A DNA stretch of 64,000 bases. It comes from Lysinibacillus sp. KCTC 33748 (lineage in GTDB: Bacteria; Bacillota; Bacilli; Bacillales_A; Planococcaceae). The position numbers and the translations under genes were made by a program. Below, piece after piece: positions 44,676 to 53,688 of this stretch. Positions within the stretch are counted from its first letter, which is position 1; each line of letters starts with the position of its first letter. The notes beneath the pieces are model-generated. The model worked only from the letters and a program-made list of their open reading frames with translations. It made no database searches and was not told the DNA's origin. The stretch covers positions 1-64,000 of the forward strand of contig NZ_MWSJ01000024.1 in NCBI RefSeq assembly GCF_002237755.1, written 5' to 3'.

Positions 44676-45863
44676 ATGAAAAAATTAATAGTAATGCTCC
44701 TTTGTATTTTTTTATTAGCAGGCTGTACGGAGGCGTCAAATACGAAGAAAGTATCCGTCACTGCGGGACATGAAATGCGCGTACATTTTATTGATGTAGG
44801 GCAAGGAGATTCGATTTTTATTGAATCGCCAAACGGCAAAACAATGCTTGTTGATGGAGGCGTTAAAGGAGCCGGTCAAAAGGTTGTTTCGTATTTGAAG
44901 GAACTCGGTGTGAACAAGCTTGATATAGTGGTCGCAACCCATCCTGATGCAGACCATATTGGTGGTTTAATTCCTGTGTTGAATTCGATAGATATTGGAC
45001 AATTTTATGATTCAGGGAAGGTACATACATCTCAAACTTTTGAAGAGATGCTGACACTTATTGATACGAAGAATATTCCTTATAATGTTCCGAAAACCGG
45101 CGATCGTATTACGTTTGATGATGATATAAATGTGAAGGTGTTAAACGCCAATGAAAATGCAACAGATAATAATGATGCTTCTATTGTTTTAAAACTTGCA
45201 TATGGCAATGTATCATTTTTATTAACAGCTGACGCGGGGGTAGCGTTAGAAAAAGAGATGATGCAGGACGATGTGAACGCAACGATCTTAAAGGCAGGTC
45301 ATCATGGATCTAACACGAGTAGCTCTGCGGAGTTCATTCAGAAAGTACATCCTGAAGTGGCAATTTTAAGCTATGGAGAGGGCAATAAGTATGGTCATCC
45401 TCATGCTGAAGTAGTTGAGCGATTACAAGCAATTGGCAGTGAAATTTACGCAACTGCAGAAGCGGGAACTGTTATCGTATCAACAGATGGGGTAAACTAT
45501 GAGGTGAATTCGAAAGAATGGTCTGGAACCATCGCCTCATCACCAACAGCACCACCAACTACGAGTGCAACTGTTGAAATTGTTAATAAAGATTTAATAG
45601 AAGAAATTGTAGGCATTAAAAATAACGGTAATGAAGCAGTGTCCTTAAAAGATTGGCAGCTTATATCAATTGAAGGGCATCAAGTTTTTAACTTTCCCAA
45701 TGTGACATTGCAACCAGGGAAAACGATGTATGTCACTAGTGGCTCAAATGCACGAGAAGGTCAAAACTATTTAAAATGGACAAAGAAACAGATTTGGCTG
45801 AATGATGGGGATGCTGCACAATTACGTAATGCGAAAGGGGATATTGTTAGTGAGCTCGACTAA
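44676..45863 (+). CDS. secreted MBL-fold hydrolase (ComEC-like) with C-terminal lamin-tail-like domain
   Basis: 395 residues. Lipobox LAGC (Cys16), so lipid-anchored and extracellular. Metallo-beta-lactamase fold at about 35-270 of the ComEC/Rec2 type: FIDVGQGDS, the metal motif THPDADH, LLTADA, ILKAGHHGS. A lamin-tail-like beta domain at about 285-395 (VSLKDWQLIS, FPNVTLQPGKTMYVTSG). It probably acts on extracellular nucleic acid or another phosphoester; inference. Start ATG 44676 after AGGAAG. Overlaps the DUF3006 gene by 14 bp. Confidence 0.88.
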   Translation: MKKLIVMLLCIFLLAGCTEASNTKKVSVTAGHEMRVHFIDVGQGDSIFIESPNGKTMLVDGGVKGAGQKVVSYLKELGVNKLDIVVATHPDADHIGGLIPVLNSIDIGQFYDSGKVHTSQTFEEMLTLIDTKNIPYNVPKTGDRITFDDDINVKVLNANENATDNNDASIVLKLAYGNVSFLLTADAGVALEKEMMQDDVNATILKAGHHGSNTSSSAEFIQKVHPEVAILSYGEGNKYGHPHAEVVERLQAIGSEIYATAEAGTVIVSTDGVNYEVNSKEWSGTIASSPTAPPTTSATVEIVNKDLIEEIVGIKNNGNEAVSLKDWQLISIEGHQVFNFPNVTLQPGKTMYVTSGSNAREGQNYLKWTKKQIWLNDGDAAQLRNAKGDIVSELD

Positions 45864-46098
45864 ATACACCTTAGACCGTATTGAAGATGGATATGCAGTT
45901 TTTTTGAAGTACCCAGAGGAAGAGGAGCAGCTAATCATTTTACAGTCTACTATGAATAAACCAGTGCAAGTAGGCGCTCGTGTGCTAATTGAAGAAATAG
46001 ACGGCATCTACCAGATTGGAATTTTAAAAGAAGAAACGGAGCAGAAAAAGGCTGATATACAAAGCTTAATGGATAGATTGCGTAGAAAAAATCAATAG
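45850..46098 (+). CDS. DUF3006-like small protein
   Basis: About 82 residues. YTLDRIEDGYAVFL ... RVLIEEIDGIYQIGILKEET matches the DUF3006 pattern, a small beta protein often encoded next to ComEC-like MBL proteins. GTG 45850 lies 9 bases after AAAGGGG and inside the end of the MBL gene, so translation is coupled; TTG 45844 is an alternative. Function unknown; pairing with the MBL hydrolase is the main clue. Confidence 0.75.
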   Translation: MSSTKYTLDRIEDGYAVFLKYPEEEEQLIILQSTMNKPVQVGARVLIEEIDGIYQIGILKEETEQKKADIQSLMDRLRRKNQ

Positions 46099-46109
46099 TA
46101 GAAGAGGCT

Positions 46110-46290
46110 AGGATTAGGCTCATCACTTAAAGTTAGGGATGGCATTTGTAAAAGCGTATGTCATGATTTTCATTGCAATTGGGACGACCCCAGGTGGAAT
46201 GGACATCACCCCTACGTTATGGTGGTGAGCCTAAATTTTTGCTGTTCAAATCGAAGCATGAAAAACTAAAAACGCTATGCTAAATATTTT
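46110..46290 (+). repeat. dispersed repeat fragment R4
   Basis: AGAGGCTAGGATTAGG and a segment with ATGGACATCACCCC and ACGTTATGGTGGTG relate to 20690-20745 and 48205-48250. No gene is visible in this gap. Confidence 0.5.
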
Positions 46291-46339
46291 GAATATATGC
46301 TAAAATAATTATACTAATAGGAAGCTAGGAGCTGACACA

Positions 46340-47128
46340 ATGTCAATTAACACAATTATTTTTGATTTAGATGATACGCTATTATGGGATAAAAAATCCG
46401 TTAAAACAGCATTTGAAAAAACATGTGAATACGCAGCAACACTACATAATGTGAATCCGGCTGAGCTTGAGGACGCTGTGCTTAAAGAAGCACGTGCACT
46501 TTACGAAGGCTATGAAACATATGATTACACGGTGTTAATCGGCATTAACCCATTTGAAGGACTTTGGGGAACATTCGATGATCCAACAGATTCTTTCCAG
46601 AAAATGAAAAACATCGTACCAGGCTATCGTACAGAAGCATGGACAAAAGGCTTATTGGCTCTTGGCATGGATGATACACAACTAGGGGCGGAGCTAGGGG
46701 AGCGCTTTGTGGCAGAGCGTAAAGTGTCTCCATTCTTATATGAAGATACTTTTGATGTGCTAGATAAGCTGAAAGGAAAGTATCAACTCGTATTACTGAC
46801 AAATGGAGCACCAAGTTTACAAAATTTAAAGCTTGAAATAACACCAGAAATCGCCCCATATTTTGACCATATCATTATCTCTGGGGACTTTGGCAAAGGG
46901 AAACCAGATGCCTCTATTTTCGAACATGTAATGGAGAAGGTAAGTATTACAGCAGACGATGCGATCATGGTTGGAGATAATTTAAATACTGATATTTTAG
47001 GCTCATCCCGTGTTGGTATGCGCAACGTTTGGATTAATCGTGAAAACAATGCGCCAAATGGCGTTGTTACACCAACATATGAAGTTGATTCTTTAACTGC
47101 ATTATTAGAACTTGTAAATAAGCTATAA
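46340..47128 (+). CDS. HAD-family hydrolase (YsaA-like)
   Basis: 262 residues. HAD motifs: FDLDDTLLWD (motif I, nucleophile Asp), LLTNGAP (motif II, Thr), the motif III Lys region GKGKPD, and MVGDNLNTDI (motif IV). A helical C1 cap lies between motifs I and II. Length and sequence style match B. subtilis YsaA, for which a phosphoserine phosphatase activity has, I believe, been proposed; serA lies nearby, but the substrate remains an inference. AGGAGCTGACACA precedes ATG 46340. Confidence 0.85.
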   Translation: MSINTIIFDLDDTLLWDKKSVKTAFEKTCEYAATLHNVNPAELEDAVLKEARALYEGYETYDYTVLIGINPFEGLWGTFDDPTDSFQKMKNIVPGYRTEAWTKGLLALGMDDTQLGAELGERFVAERKVSPFLYEDTFDVLDKLKGKYQLVLLTNGAPSLQNLKLEITPEIAPYFDHIIISGDFGKGKPDASIFEHVMEKVSITADDAIMVGDNLNTDILGSSRVGMRNVWINRENNAPNGVVTPTYEVDSLTALLELVNKL

Positions 47129-47159
47129 GCTAAAATGTACTGATTTGGGTGTATTCATA

Positions 47160-47240
47160 AACAAGGGTTGATTTTCACTCCGAGTTGACGCTTTCTGCAG
47201 TGCTTTTAGCGCAAGCTCATCCCGCAGAACTCTCCAAGCA
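47160..47240 (+). repeat. dispersed repeat fragment
   Basis: GGTTGATTTTCACTCCGAG and GCTCATCCCGCAGAACTCTCC share the layout of the R1 family but are diverged. Confidence 0.4.
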
Positions 47241-47245
47241 AATAG

Positions 47246-47289
47246 AAAAAGCGTATTTTGAAAAAAGATTGATCAAAATACGCTTTTTC
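47246..47289. terminator. terminator after the HAD hydrolase gene
   Basis: Perfect 15-bp stem AAAAAGCGTATTTTG/CAAAATACGCTTTTT between convergent genes. Confidence 0.9.
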
Positions 47290-47360
47290 TATATACACTT
47301 GAATAAGTGAGTAATATCTCAAAATTCCTACTGAATGTCAACTTCTTATCTCTTACTTAA

Positions 47361-47987
47361 TTATTCACATAAAAACAAACATGATTTCTCAAATCTGTTA
47401 ACATCACTTGATACGAAATACCAGTGATCATCTATTTTTTTGTAATCACTATAATAATCAAACTCTTTAGCAGTCGGAAATTTACCTGTGGATGAAAAAA
47501 TAAATCCTTCCTGTAAACCCTGCATATCCATAAAGGGGGGTTCAGCTGATTGGAAATAGACAAAAAAATGATCTTTCGAATGCATACCTACTCTGATCGT
47601 CTCAGATTTAACCGCATCAATATATTGCGGGGGAGTGTAATACGAGTAAAAACCTTTAGCTCCGTATCTATTTGCTTCTTTTTTTATTTCCCCATTGACT
47701 AACATACTAATGATTTCATCTCTATCATCTTTATAAAAATAAAAATTCACTTCTGTTCTAATCAATGGTGGCACTACAAGTACTATGAGTAGTGTTATTA
47801 ATTGAATAATAATTGGAACCCATTTTTTTTGGAATGAATAAATGAGTGAATAAATAAAGATGACTGTAAATGACCCATATGTTATTAATGCTAACTTAGA
47901 AGATTCATTCCCGATAAGCTTAAATACTGTATAAAACAATAATAAAATACTACTTCCTATTGCAAAGTAGATTATATTTTTTTTCAT
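47361..47987 (-). CDS. membrane protein of unknown function
   Basis: 208 residues. Three hydrophobic helices (about 4-24, 35-55 and 60-80), then a soluble, probably extracytoplasmic domain of about 120 residues (DRDEIISMLVNGEIKKEANR). Start ATG 47987 after GGAGAG; the longer frame from 48029 lacks a ribosome site. I recognise no family. Flanked by repeats on its upstream side. Confidence 0.65.
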   Translation of the reverse strand: MKKNIIYFAIGSSILLLFYTVFKLIGNESSKLALITYGSFTVIFIYSLIYSFQKKWVPIIIQLITLLIVLVVPPLIRTEVNFYFYKDDRDEIISMLVNGEIKKEANRYGAKGFYSYYTPPQYIDAVKSETIRVGMHSKDHFFVYFQSAEPPFMDMQGLQEGFIFSSTGKFPTAKEFDYYSDYKKIDDHWYFVSSDVNRFEKSCLFLCE

Positions 47988-48112
47988 AATTGCTACTCTC
48001 CTAAAACGATATAAAACTTTTAAAAGCAACCAATGGTTTCAAAATCATTGCTTCGAAATATTTTTTTATTTTAACATATCCGATTTTCCCTAACAATTCG
48101 CACAGATAAACC

Positions 48113-48232
48113 CCATGTTGTTGTTGCTGTCGCTTCGCTTTCGCACAGTCAAAACCATGTTGCTGTCGCTTCGCTTTCGCTGCCCGCCGTATGTCCCCAG
48201 GAAAGCACTCAGTCGGAACGGACATCAACCTA
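48113..48232 (-). repeat. dispersed repeat R1, partial tandem copy
   Basis: GTTGCTGTCGCTTCGCTTTCGC occurs twice here (about 48120 and 48160), followed by CAGTCGGAACGGACATCAAC in the opposite sense, a rearranged version of the block at 21010-21110. Confidence 0.75.
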
Positions 48233-48262
48233 ACGTTATTGTGATGTACCAAAAAAATAAGA

Positions 48263-48394
48263 AGAGGCTGGGACATAAGTATGTTTTTACGACAAATTTA
48301 AAAAATTCCACATCGGAAAAGCGTGAGAAATCAACGTTTCTAAAATTGATTTCTCACGCTTTTTAAGGTTTTGACCAGTTATGTCCCGGCCTCT
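48263..48394. repeat. long inverted-repeat element (GAGGCTGGGACATAA type) with nested terminator
   Basis: AGAGGCTGGGACATAA (48263-48278) pairs with TTATGTCCCGGCCTCT (48379-48394). Nested inside is an 18-bp perfect hairpin (48317-48334 with 48346-48363) whose AAAAGCGTGAGAAATCAA arm is followed after the loop by its complement. It lies just downstream of serA (minus strand) and can terminate it. Confidence 0.85.
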
Positions 48395-48407
48395 ATCAAT
48401 TAATCTA

Positions 48408-50030
48408 TTATAGGTTAATCGCTCTTACTTCATCAATATTTTCAAGCTGTGCAACGAATGTTAGATCTTCTTCTGATACAGCATTATCGACTGTTAACAT
48501 CATGACAGCTGTTCCACCAACTTGTGCACGACCAACTTGCATTGTTGCGATGTTCACATCTTTTTCTGCTAGCTTCGTTGCTACGCGGCCGATTGCACCT
48601 GGTTTGTCTGTGTTTTTAATGTAAAGAAGGTGACCTTGTGGAATAACGTCAACAACATAGTCTTCTACTTTAACAATACGTGCACCTAAACCATTTAATA
48701 ATGTACCAGCAACTGTATGTGTTTCGTTAACTGTTTTAATTTCAATCGTAATTAAGCTAGTGAAGCCTTTAGCAGTTGTTGTTTTATGCTCATTTATTTT
48801 CATGCCGATACGTTCAGATAGGTAACGGGCATTTACGTCATTAACATGATTACCGTGATTTTTAGATAATAAGCCTTTTAACGCGTTTGATGTTAATGGA
48901 CGAACATCATAATTTGCAACTTCACCAGCATAAGATAAGTTGATTTCTTTCACAGGCTCAGTTGTTAGTTGAGATAAGAATGAACCAAGTTTTTCAGCTA
49001 ATTCAAAGAAAGGCTCCACTTGTGCAAGCAACTCTTTTGGAATAGATGGCATGTTCACTGGGTTAGTTACAGTACCTGTTTTATAGAATTTAATGATGTC
49101 GTTTGAAACGTCAACCGCTACTGATTCTTGTGCTTCAATTGTAGATGCACCTAAGTGAGGTGTTGCAATTACTTCTGGTAAAGTAAGTAGCTTGTGATCT
49201 GTTGCTGGCTCAGTTACGAATACGTCAAGAGCAGCACCAGCTACTTTACCTTCAACGATTGCATCATATAAATCATCCTCATTGATAATACCGCCACGTG
49301 CACAGTTAATGATACGCACGCCATTTTTCATCATAGCGAATTTTTCTTTGTTAATTAGGTTGCGTGTCTCAGGAAGAAGTGGTGTGTGTACTGTAATGAA
49401 ATCTGCAGCTGCACAAATTTCTTCAACTGTTGATTTTGTTACCCCTAATTCTTTAGCACGTTCATCTGTTAGGAATGGATCGTATGCCATAACGTTCATG
49501 CGTTGACCTTTTGCACGATATGCAACTTCAACACCGATACGACCGAAGCCTACAACACCTAAAGTTTTATTTTTAAGCTCAACCCCAACATAAGATTTAC
49601 GATCCCATTTACCATTTTTAAGTGTATTGAATGCTTGTGGGATGTGACGAGCAAGTGAAGTCATCATGGCAATAGTGTGCTCAGCAGCAGAGTTAGTGTT
49701 ACCGTCTGGTGCATTTACAACGATAATCCCATGTTCAGTTGCAGCAGTTAGATCGATGTTGTCTACACCTACTCCAGCACGTCCGATAAGTTTTAAGTTT
49801 TTAGCCGCTTCAATTACTTCACGTGTTACCGTTGTTTGAGAACGTACTAGTAAAACATCTACATCTGCAATTTTTGCGATTAATTCTTCTGGTGCAAGAC
49901 CAGTATCAACAATGATATTTAAGTCTAGGTCTTGTTCTTGTCGTAGTGGGAAAATACCATCTTCACTTAGTGGGTCAGCGATAAATACGTTAATTGCCTT
50001 TGTTGCAGTAGTCATTTGTAATGTAGTCAT
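48408..50030 (-). CDS. serA: D-3-phosphoglycerate dehydrogenase
   Basis: 540 residues, first enzyme of serine synthesis: oxidises 3-phosphoglycerate with NAD. Catalytic and NAD domains span residues 1-320 ([16 protein letters not shown] nucleotide site; Arg in NCARGGII, Glu in FVTEPA, His in ATPHLGAST), then an intervening ASB domain (about 325-460) and a C-terminal ACT domain (about 465-540, [15 protein letters not shown]), typically serine-responsive. AAAGGAG precedes ATG 50030. Expression is governed by a T-box leader. Confidence 0.96.
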   Translation of the reverse strand: MTTLQMTTATKAINVFIADPLSEDGIFPLRQEQDLDLNIIVDTGLAPEELIAKIADVDVLLVRSQTTVTREVIEAAKNLKLIGRAGVGVDNIDLTAATEHGIIVVNAPDGNTNSAAEHTIAMMTSLARHIPQAFNTLKNGKWDRKSYVGVELKNKTLGVVGFGRIGVEVAYRAKGQRMNVMAYDPFLTDERAKELGVTKSTVEEICAAADFITVHTPLLPETRNLINKEKFAMMKNGVRIINCARGGIINEDDLYDAIVEGKVAGAALDVFVTEPATDHKLLTLPEVIATPHLGASTIEAQESVAVDVSNDIIKFYKTGTVTNPVNMPSIPKELLAQVEPFFELAEKLGSFLSQLTTEPVKEINLSYAGEVANYDVRPLTSNALKGLLSKNHGNHVNDVNARYLSERIGMKINEHKTTTAKGFTSLITIEIKTVNETHTVAGTLLNGLGARIVKVEDYVVDVIPQGHLLYIKNTDKPGAIGRVATKLAEKDVNIATMQVGRAQVGGTAVMMLTVDNAVSEEDLTFVAQLENIDEVRAINL

Positions 50031-50147
50031 TTGTAATTAGCTCCTTTTAATTAAAAAATGTTAGTGTTCTTTATAGACAAAACAGTCTGAATTTTACGGA
50101 GATAGTACATCTTATACTATACAAATCTCCTTTGTAGAAATGAACAA

Positions 50148-50445
50148 TAAAAAAGCCCTCCGCGCCTTACAAACACAAATATTGTGTTGTAAGGGGCGAA
50201 AGGCATAATAAACATTGGTTCGCGGTACCACCCTTAATCACTGCTTAAAAAATTTCTAGCAGTCTTAGCTATATGCGTAACGTGCATGTGACGGATAAGC
50301 TTACTTTGGAGATGTTCGGCTTATCTATTCAGGAGTGGAACTATTATCGTAGAAATCACTGATTTACACCAACCATCAGCTCTCTTTGGATTTTCTAGCG
50401 ACTAGCGTGTCTCCGTCGTTATATTTTCGTGTGATTTAATTGTTA
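50148..50445 (-). promoter_or_regulatory. T-box riboswitch leader of serA
   Basis: On the minus strand the T-box sequence AGGGTGGTACCGCG (50234-50221) is followed by a long terminator hairpin and T6 (about 50205-50148). Stem I with AGAGAGCTGATGG and GGTGTAAATCA lies upstream at about 50400-50350. A TCC codon followed by A (50339-50337) is positioned like the specifier, which fits regulation by uncharged tRNA-Ser. Specifier placement is inference; the T-box itself is clear. Confidence 0.9.
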
Positions 50446-50447
50446 AC

Positions 50448-50477
50448 ATCATAATCCTTATTGTTCACCTTTGTCAA
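50448..50477 (-). promoter_or_regulatory. serA promoter
   Basis: Minus strand TTGACA (50477-50472), 18-bp spacer, TATGAT (50453-50448). It lies just upstream of the T-box stem I. Confidence 0.7.
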
Positions 50478-50589
50478 CATTATTTCTGAAAAAGATTAAA
50501 ATTCATGACTCTAGATGTCTGAAATACAACCAAATACGAACGTTTATTCATTGAACATAATTAATTGTTCGTGTTTCAAGAGAGGACAA

Positions 50590-50603
50590 TGAAAGCGCTA
50601 CCG
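50590..50603 (+). promoter_or_regulatory. cre-like CcpA site
   Basis: TGAAAGCGCTACCG matches most of the cre consensus TGWAANCGNTNWCA; only the last positions deviate. It lies about 200 bp upstream of the FAD dehydrogenase gene. No promoter is clear. The rest of 50480-50800 shows nothing else. Confidence 0.4.
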
Positions 50604-50803
50604 ATATATGTTAAGTCAGATTACATGCACGTTTAACAAATATTTGAGGTCGAAAATTATACGATGGAAACTTTCTTTGTTTAGTGGAGGAAAGCGAACA
50701 TTTTTTTCTTGTCACAATTTTGTCAAAATTACGATGTGTAGAAGGTAAACCGTCAATTAGAGAAGAATGTAAGTAAGGAAGATTGATTTTTAGGGGGTGT
50801 AGA

Positions 50804-52456
50804 ATGATGTATGATGTAGCAATTGTCGGTGCAGGATTGGCAGGGTTAGTAGCTGCCTGTGAGTTAGCGGATGCAAAGAAAAAAATTCTATTAGTAGATC
50901 AAGAACCTGAAAATTCAATGGGGGGACAGGCATTTTGGTCCTTTGGGGGTATTTTTTTAGTGAATTCACCCGAGCAAAGAAGGCTTGGTATTAAAGATAG
51001 TAAAGAGCTTGCGTGGCAGGATTGGCAAGGAACGGCTGGCTTCGATCGCTTGGAGGATGAAGATTCGTGGGCATACAAATGGGCTAGAGCTTATGTAGAT
51101 TTTGCAGCTGGTGAAAAATATAGCTGGTTAAAGTCTATGGGAATTAAGTTTTTTCCAGTCGTCGGTTGGGCAGAACGAGGGGGATCCTTAGCAGGCGGCC
51201 ACGGTAATTCAGTACCTAGATTCCATATCGTTTGGGGAACCGGACCAGGTATTGTAAAGCCTTTTGTTGAAAAAGTGAAAAAGGCCATAAAGAATGGTTT
51301 TATAGATTTTAAACCAAGACATCGTGTAGATGAATTTATGCAACAAGATGGAAGGATAACGGGGATTAGTGGAACAGTTTTGGCGCAAAGCTATGCAAAC
51401 CGTGGTGAAAAAAGCTCTAGATTGGGCATAGGTGAATTTTCTTATGAAGCTGGAGCGGTTATTGTGGCCAGCGGTGGAATAGGTGCAAATTTTGATTTAG
51501 TTAGAAAAAGTTGGCCAACACGACTTGGAACACCACCGAAAAATATGGTCTGTGGTGTACCTGCTTATGTAGACGGTAGAATGTTAGAAATTACGGAGCA
51601 TGCCGGTGGACGTATCGTTAATCGAGACCGCATGTGGCATTATACAGAAGGCTTGAAAAATTGGGACCCTATTTGGCCCAATCACGGTATTCGAATTTTG
51701 CCGGGCCCTTCATCATTATGGTTTGATGCAGAGGGCAATCGATTTAAAGCACCTAATTTTCCTGGTTTTGATACGTTAAGTACATTAGAAGCCATTCAAA
51801 AAACTGGCTATGATTACTCATGGTTTATTTTAACGGAAAAAATTATTGAAAAAGAATTTGCCTTATCGGGCTCTGAGCAAAATCCTGATTTAACAAATAA
51901 AAGTATTATGGATGTTCTGAAACGTGTTTTGCCAGGGCCACCTGCTCCCATTCAAGCATTTAAAAATTATGGTGAAGATTTTGTTATTGCTAATGATTTA
52001 AAGGAATTAGTTGATGGAATGAACAAATTGGCTGGCAATGACCTTCTCGATTTTATCAAAATAAAAGAGCAAATTTTAGCAAGGGATCGTGAAATGGACA
52101 ATAAATTTTCAAAGGACTTACAGGTTAATGCTATTCATGGCGCAAGAAACTATGTAGGTGATAAATTTGTGCGCGTTGCGAAGCCCCATAAAATATTAGA
52201 TCCTAACAATTGGCCACTTATTGCGGTTCGCTTAAATATTTTAACGCGTAAAACATTAGGGGGCTTACAGACGAATTTGAATGGTGCTGTGTTAGGTGCG
52301 GATGGTCAGCCTGTACCAGGTTTATTTGCAGCTGGAGAAGTTAGTGGTTTTGGTGGCGGCGGTGTACATGGGTACCGTGCATTAGAGGGGACGTTTGTTG
52401 GAGGTTGTTTATTTAGTGGTCGTCAGGTAGGGCGTTACTTAGCCAAAGGAGAATGA
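50804..52456 (+). CDS. FAD-binding dehydrogenase
   Basis: 550 residues, FAD-dependent oxidoreductase of the fumarate reductase / 3-ketosteroid-dehydrogenase-like group (FAD_binding_2). N-terminal dinucleotide motif GAGLAGLVAA; GGIG motif in IVASGGIGAN; C-terminal FAD motif GLFAAGEVSGFGGGGVHGYRALEGT. Predicted length and ends are as in COG3573-type proteins of unknown substrate. ATG 50804 follows AGGGGGTG. Monocistronic; a cre-like site upstream hints at carbon catabolite control. Confidence 0.85.
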   Translation: MMYDVAIVGAGLAGLVAACELADAKKKILLVDQEPENSMGGQAFWSFGGIFLVNSPEQRRLGIKDSKELAWQDWQGTAGFDRLEDEDSWAYKWARAYVDFAAGEKYSWLKSMGIKFFPVVGWAERGGSLAGGHGNSVPRFHIVWGTGPGIVKPFVEKVKKAIKNGFIDFKPRHRVDEFMQQDGRITGISGTVLAQSYANRGEKSSRLGIGEFSYEAGAVIVASGGIGANFDLVRKSWPTRLGTPPKNMVCGVPAYVDGRMLEITEHAGGRIVNRDRMWHYTEGLKNWDPIWPNHGIRILPGPSSLWFDAEGNRFKAPNFPGFDTLSTLEAIQKTGYDYSWFILTEKIIEKEFALSGSEQNPDLTNKSIMDVLKRVLPGPPAPIQAFKNYGEDFVIANDLKELVDGMNKLAGNDLLDFIKIKEQILARDREMDNKFSKDLQVNAIHGARNYVGDKFVRVAKPHKILDPNNWPLIAVRLNILTRKTLGGLQTNLNGAVLGADGQPVPGLFAAGEVSGFGGGGVHGYRALEGTFVGGCLFSGRQVGRYLAKGE

Positions 52457-52540
52457 AGGAAATTTAAGTGTGGAAAATCGCTCGGGTATGTCGATTAAGT
52501 TTATTCCTTTACAGACAATGAATAAATCCTCAAAAATATG

Positions 52541-52578
52541 AAAGAGCATCACCACAAAATGGATGATGCTCTTTTTTC
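52541..52578. terminator. bidirectional terminator
   Basis: Stem AAAGAGCATC/GATGCTCTTT with T-run, between the convergent dehydrogenase and trhO genes. Confidence 0.85.
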
Positions 52579-53550
52579 TTATAAAGAAGAATTTTGAACT
52601 TGAGCGATTTTAGCGATTTGTTCCTCAATTTGCTCTTTTGTCCAACCATTCTCTTCAACGAAGAAGTTACGTTTTGCGCGGCGGCATTCGTCTGAACAGC
52701 TACGCATATAAAAGGCCTCATGCTTTTCCTCGCAAAGCATTAATTTATGGCATTCAGGATTTGCACAGTTTGTATAACGTTCTGTCGGTTCACCAGTAAA
52801 GAAATCCTTACCGACAATCACATGCTCAACCTGATTAATGGGTACACTGCGACGACGATCAAAGACGAACATTTGCCCATCCCATAGTTGGCCTTTTACT
52901 TCAGGATCTTTAGCATACGTGGCAATACCACCATGTAATTGGCCAACACTTTCTCCATAGCCTTCACGTTTTAACCAGCCAGAGAATTTTTCGCAGCGGA
53001 TACCACCTGTGCAGTAAGTTAAAACTTTCTTGTCAGCAAAATCTTCTTTGTGGGCCTCCATCCAAGCTGGTAAGTCACGGAAGTTTTCTATATCTGGACG
53101 AATAGCGCCACGGAAATGTCCAAGGTCATATTCATAATCATTGCGTGCATCAATAACTACCGTATTATCTTCCTGCATACGTTCCATAAATTCCTTTGGT
53201 GATAAATAATCGCCTGTTATTTCTAAAGGATTAATATCGTCTTCTAAACCAAGGTGCACAATTTCTCGACGTGGGCGAACATGCATTTTTTTAAAGGTAT
53301 CCTCTTCAGCTTCATCAATTTTCCACATAATGTCGCTAAAACGAGGATCTGCCTTCATATGATTCATGTAAGCATCAGTTTGCTCGACTGTACCTGAAAC
53401 GGTTCCGTTAATGCCTTCATAGCCAACTAAAATACGACCAAGAAGCCCGATATCTTTACAAAGTGCTAAATGTTCCTCTGCGAATGCCACAGGGTCTTCA
53501 ATAGCTATATATTTATAATAAAGTAATACACGATAGTCTTTCTGTGTCAC
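52579..53550 (-). CDS. trhO: tRNA uridine(34) hydroxylase (rhodanese-domain protein)
   Basis: 323 residues. N-terminal ferredoxin-like domain at about 1-95, rhodanese domain at about 125-220 with catalytic Cys in [16 protein letters not shown], and a C-terminal Cys-rich motif ([12 protein letters not shown] ... SCSDEC) that likely binds zinc. TrhO/YceA proteins hydroxylate U34 of tRNAs in an O2-independent route. Start GTG 53550 after AAAGGTGG. Monocistronic. Confidence 0.9.
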   Translation of the reverse strand: MTQKDYRVLLYYKYIAIEDPVAFAEEHLALCKDIGLLGRILVGYEGINGTVSGTVEQTDAYMNHMKADPRFSDIMWKIDEAEEDTFKKMHVRPRREIVHLGLEDDINPLEITGDYLSPKEFMERMQEDNTVVIDARNDYEYDLGHFRGAIRPDIENFRDLPAWMEAHKEDFADKKVLTYCTGGIRCEKFSGWLKREGYGESVGQLHGGIATYAKDPEVKGQLWDGQMFVFDRRRSVPINQVEHVIVGKDFFTGEPTERYTNCANPECHKLMLCEEKHEAFYMRSCSDECRRAKRNFFVEENGWTKEQIEEQIAKIAQVQNSSL

Positions 53551-53688
53551 AATTATTAACCACCTTTAAATCAATATTCGTCATTAAATATAGCATAACA
53601 AGTGCAATTTTGCGTAGGATAGAAGGAGTTTTCTAAAAAAACACGAATAGTACATAGTGAATGACTATTCATATTTGGGGGTGTTGGG

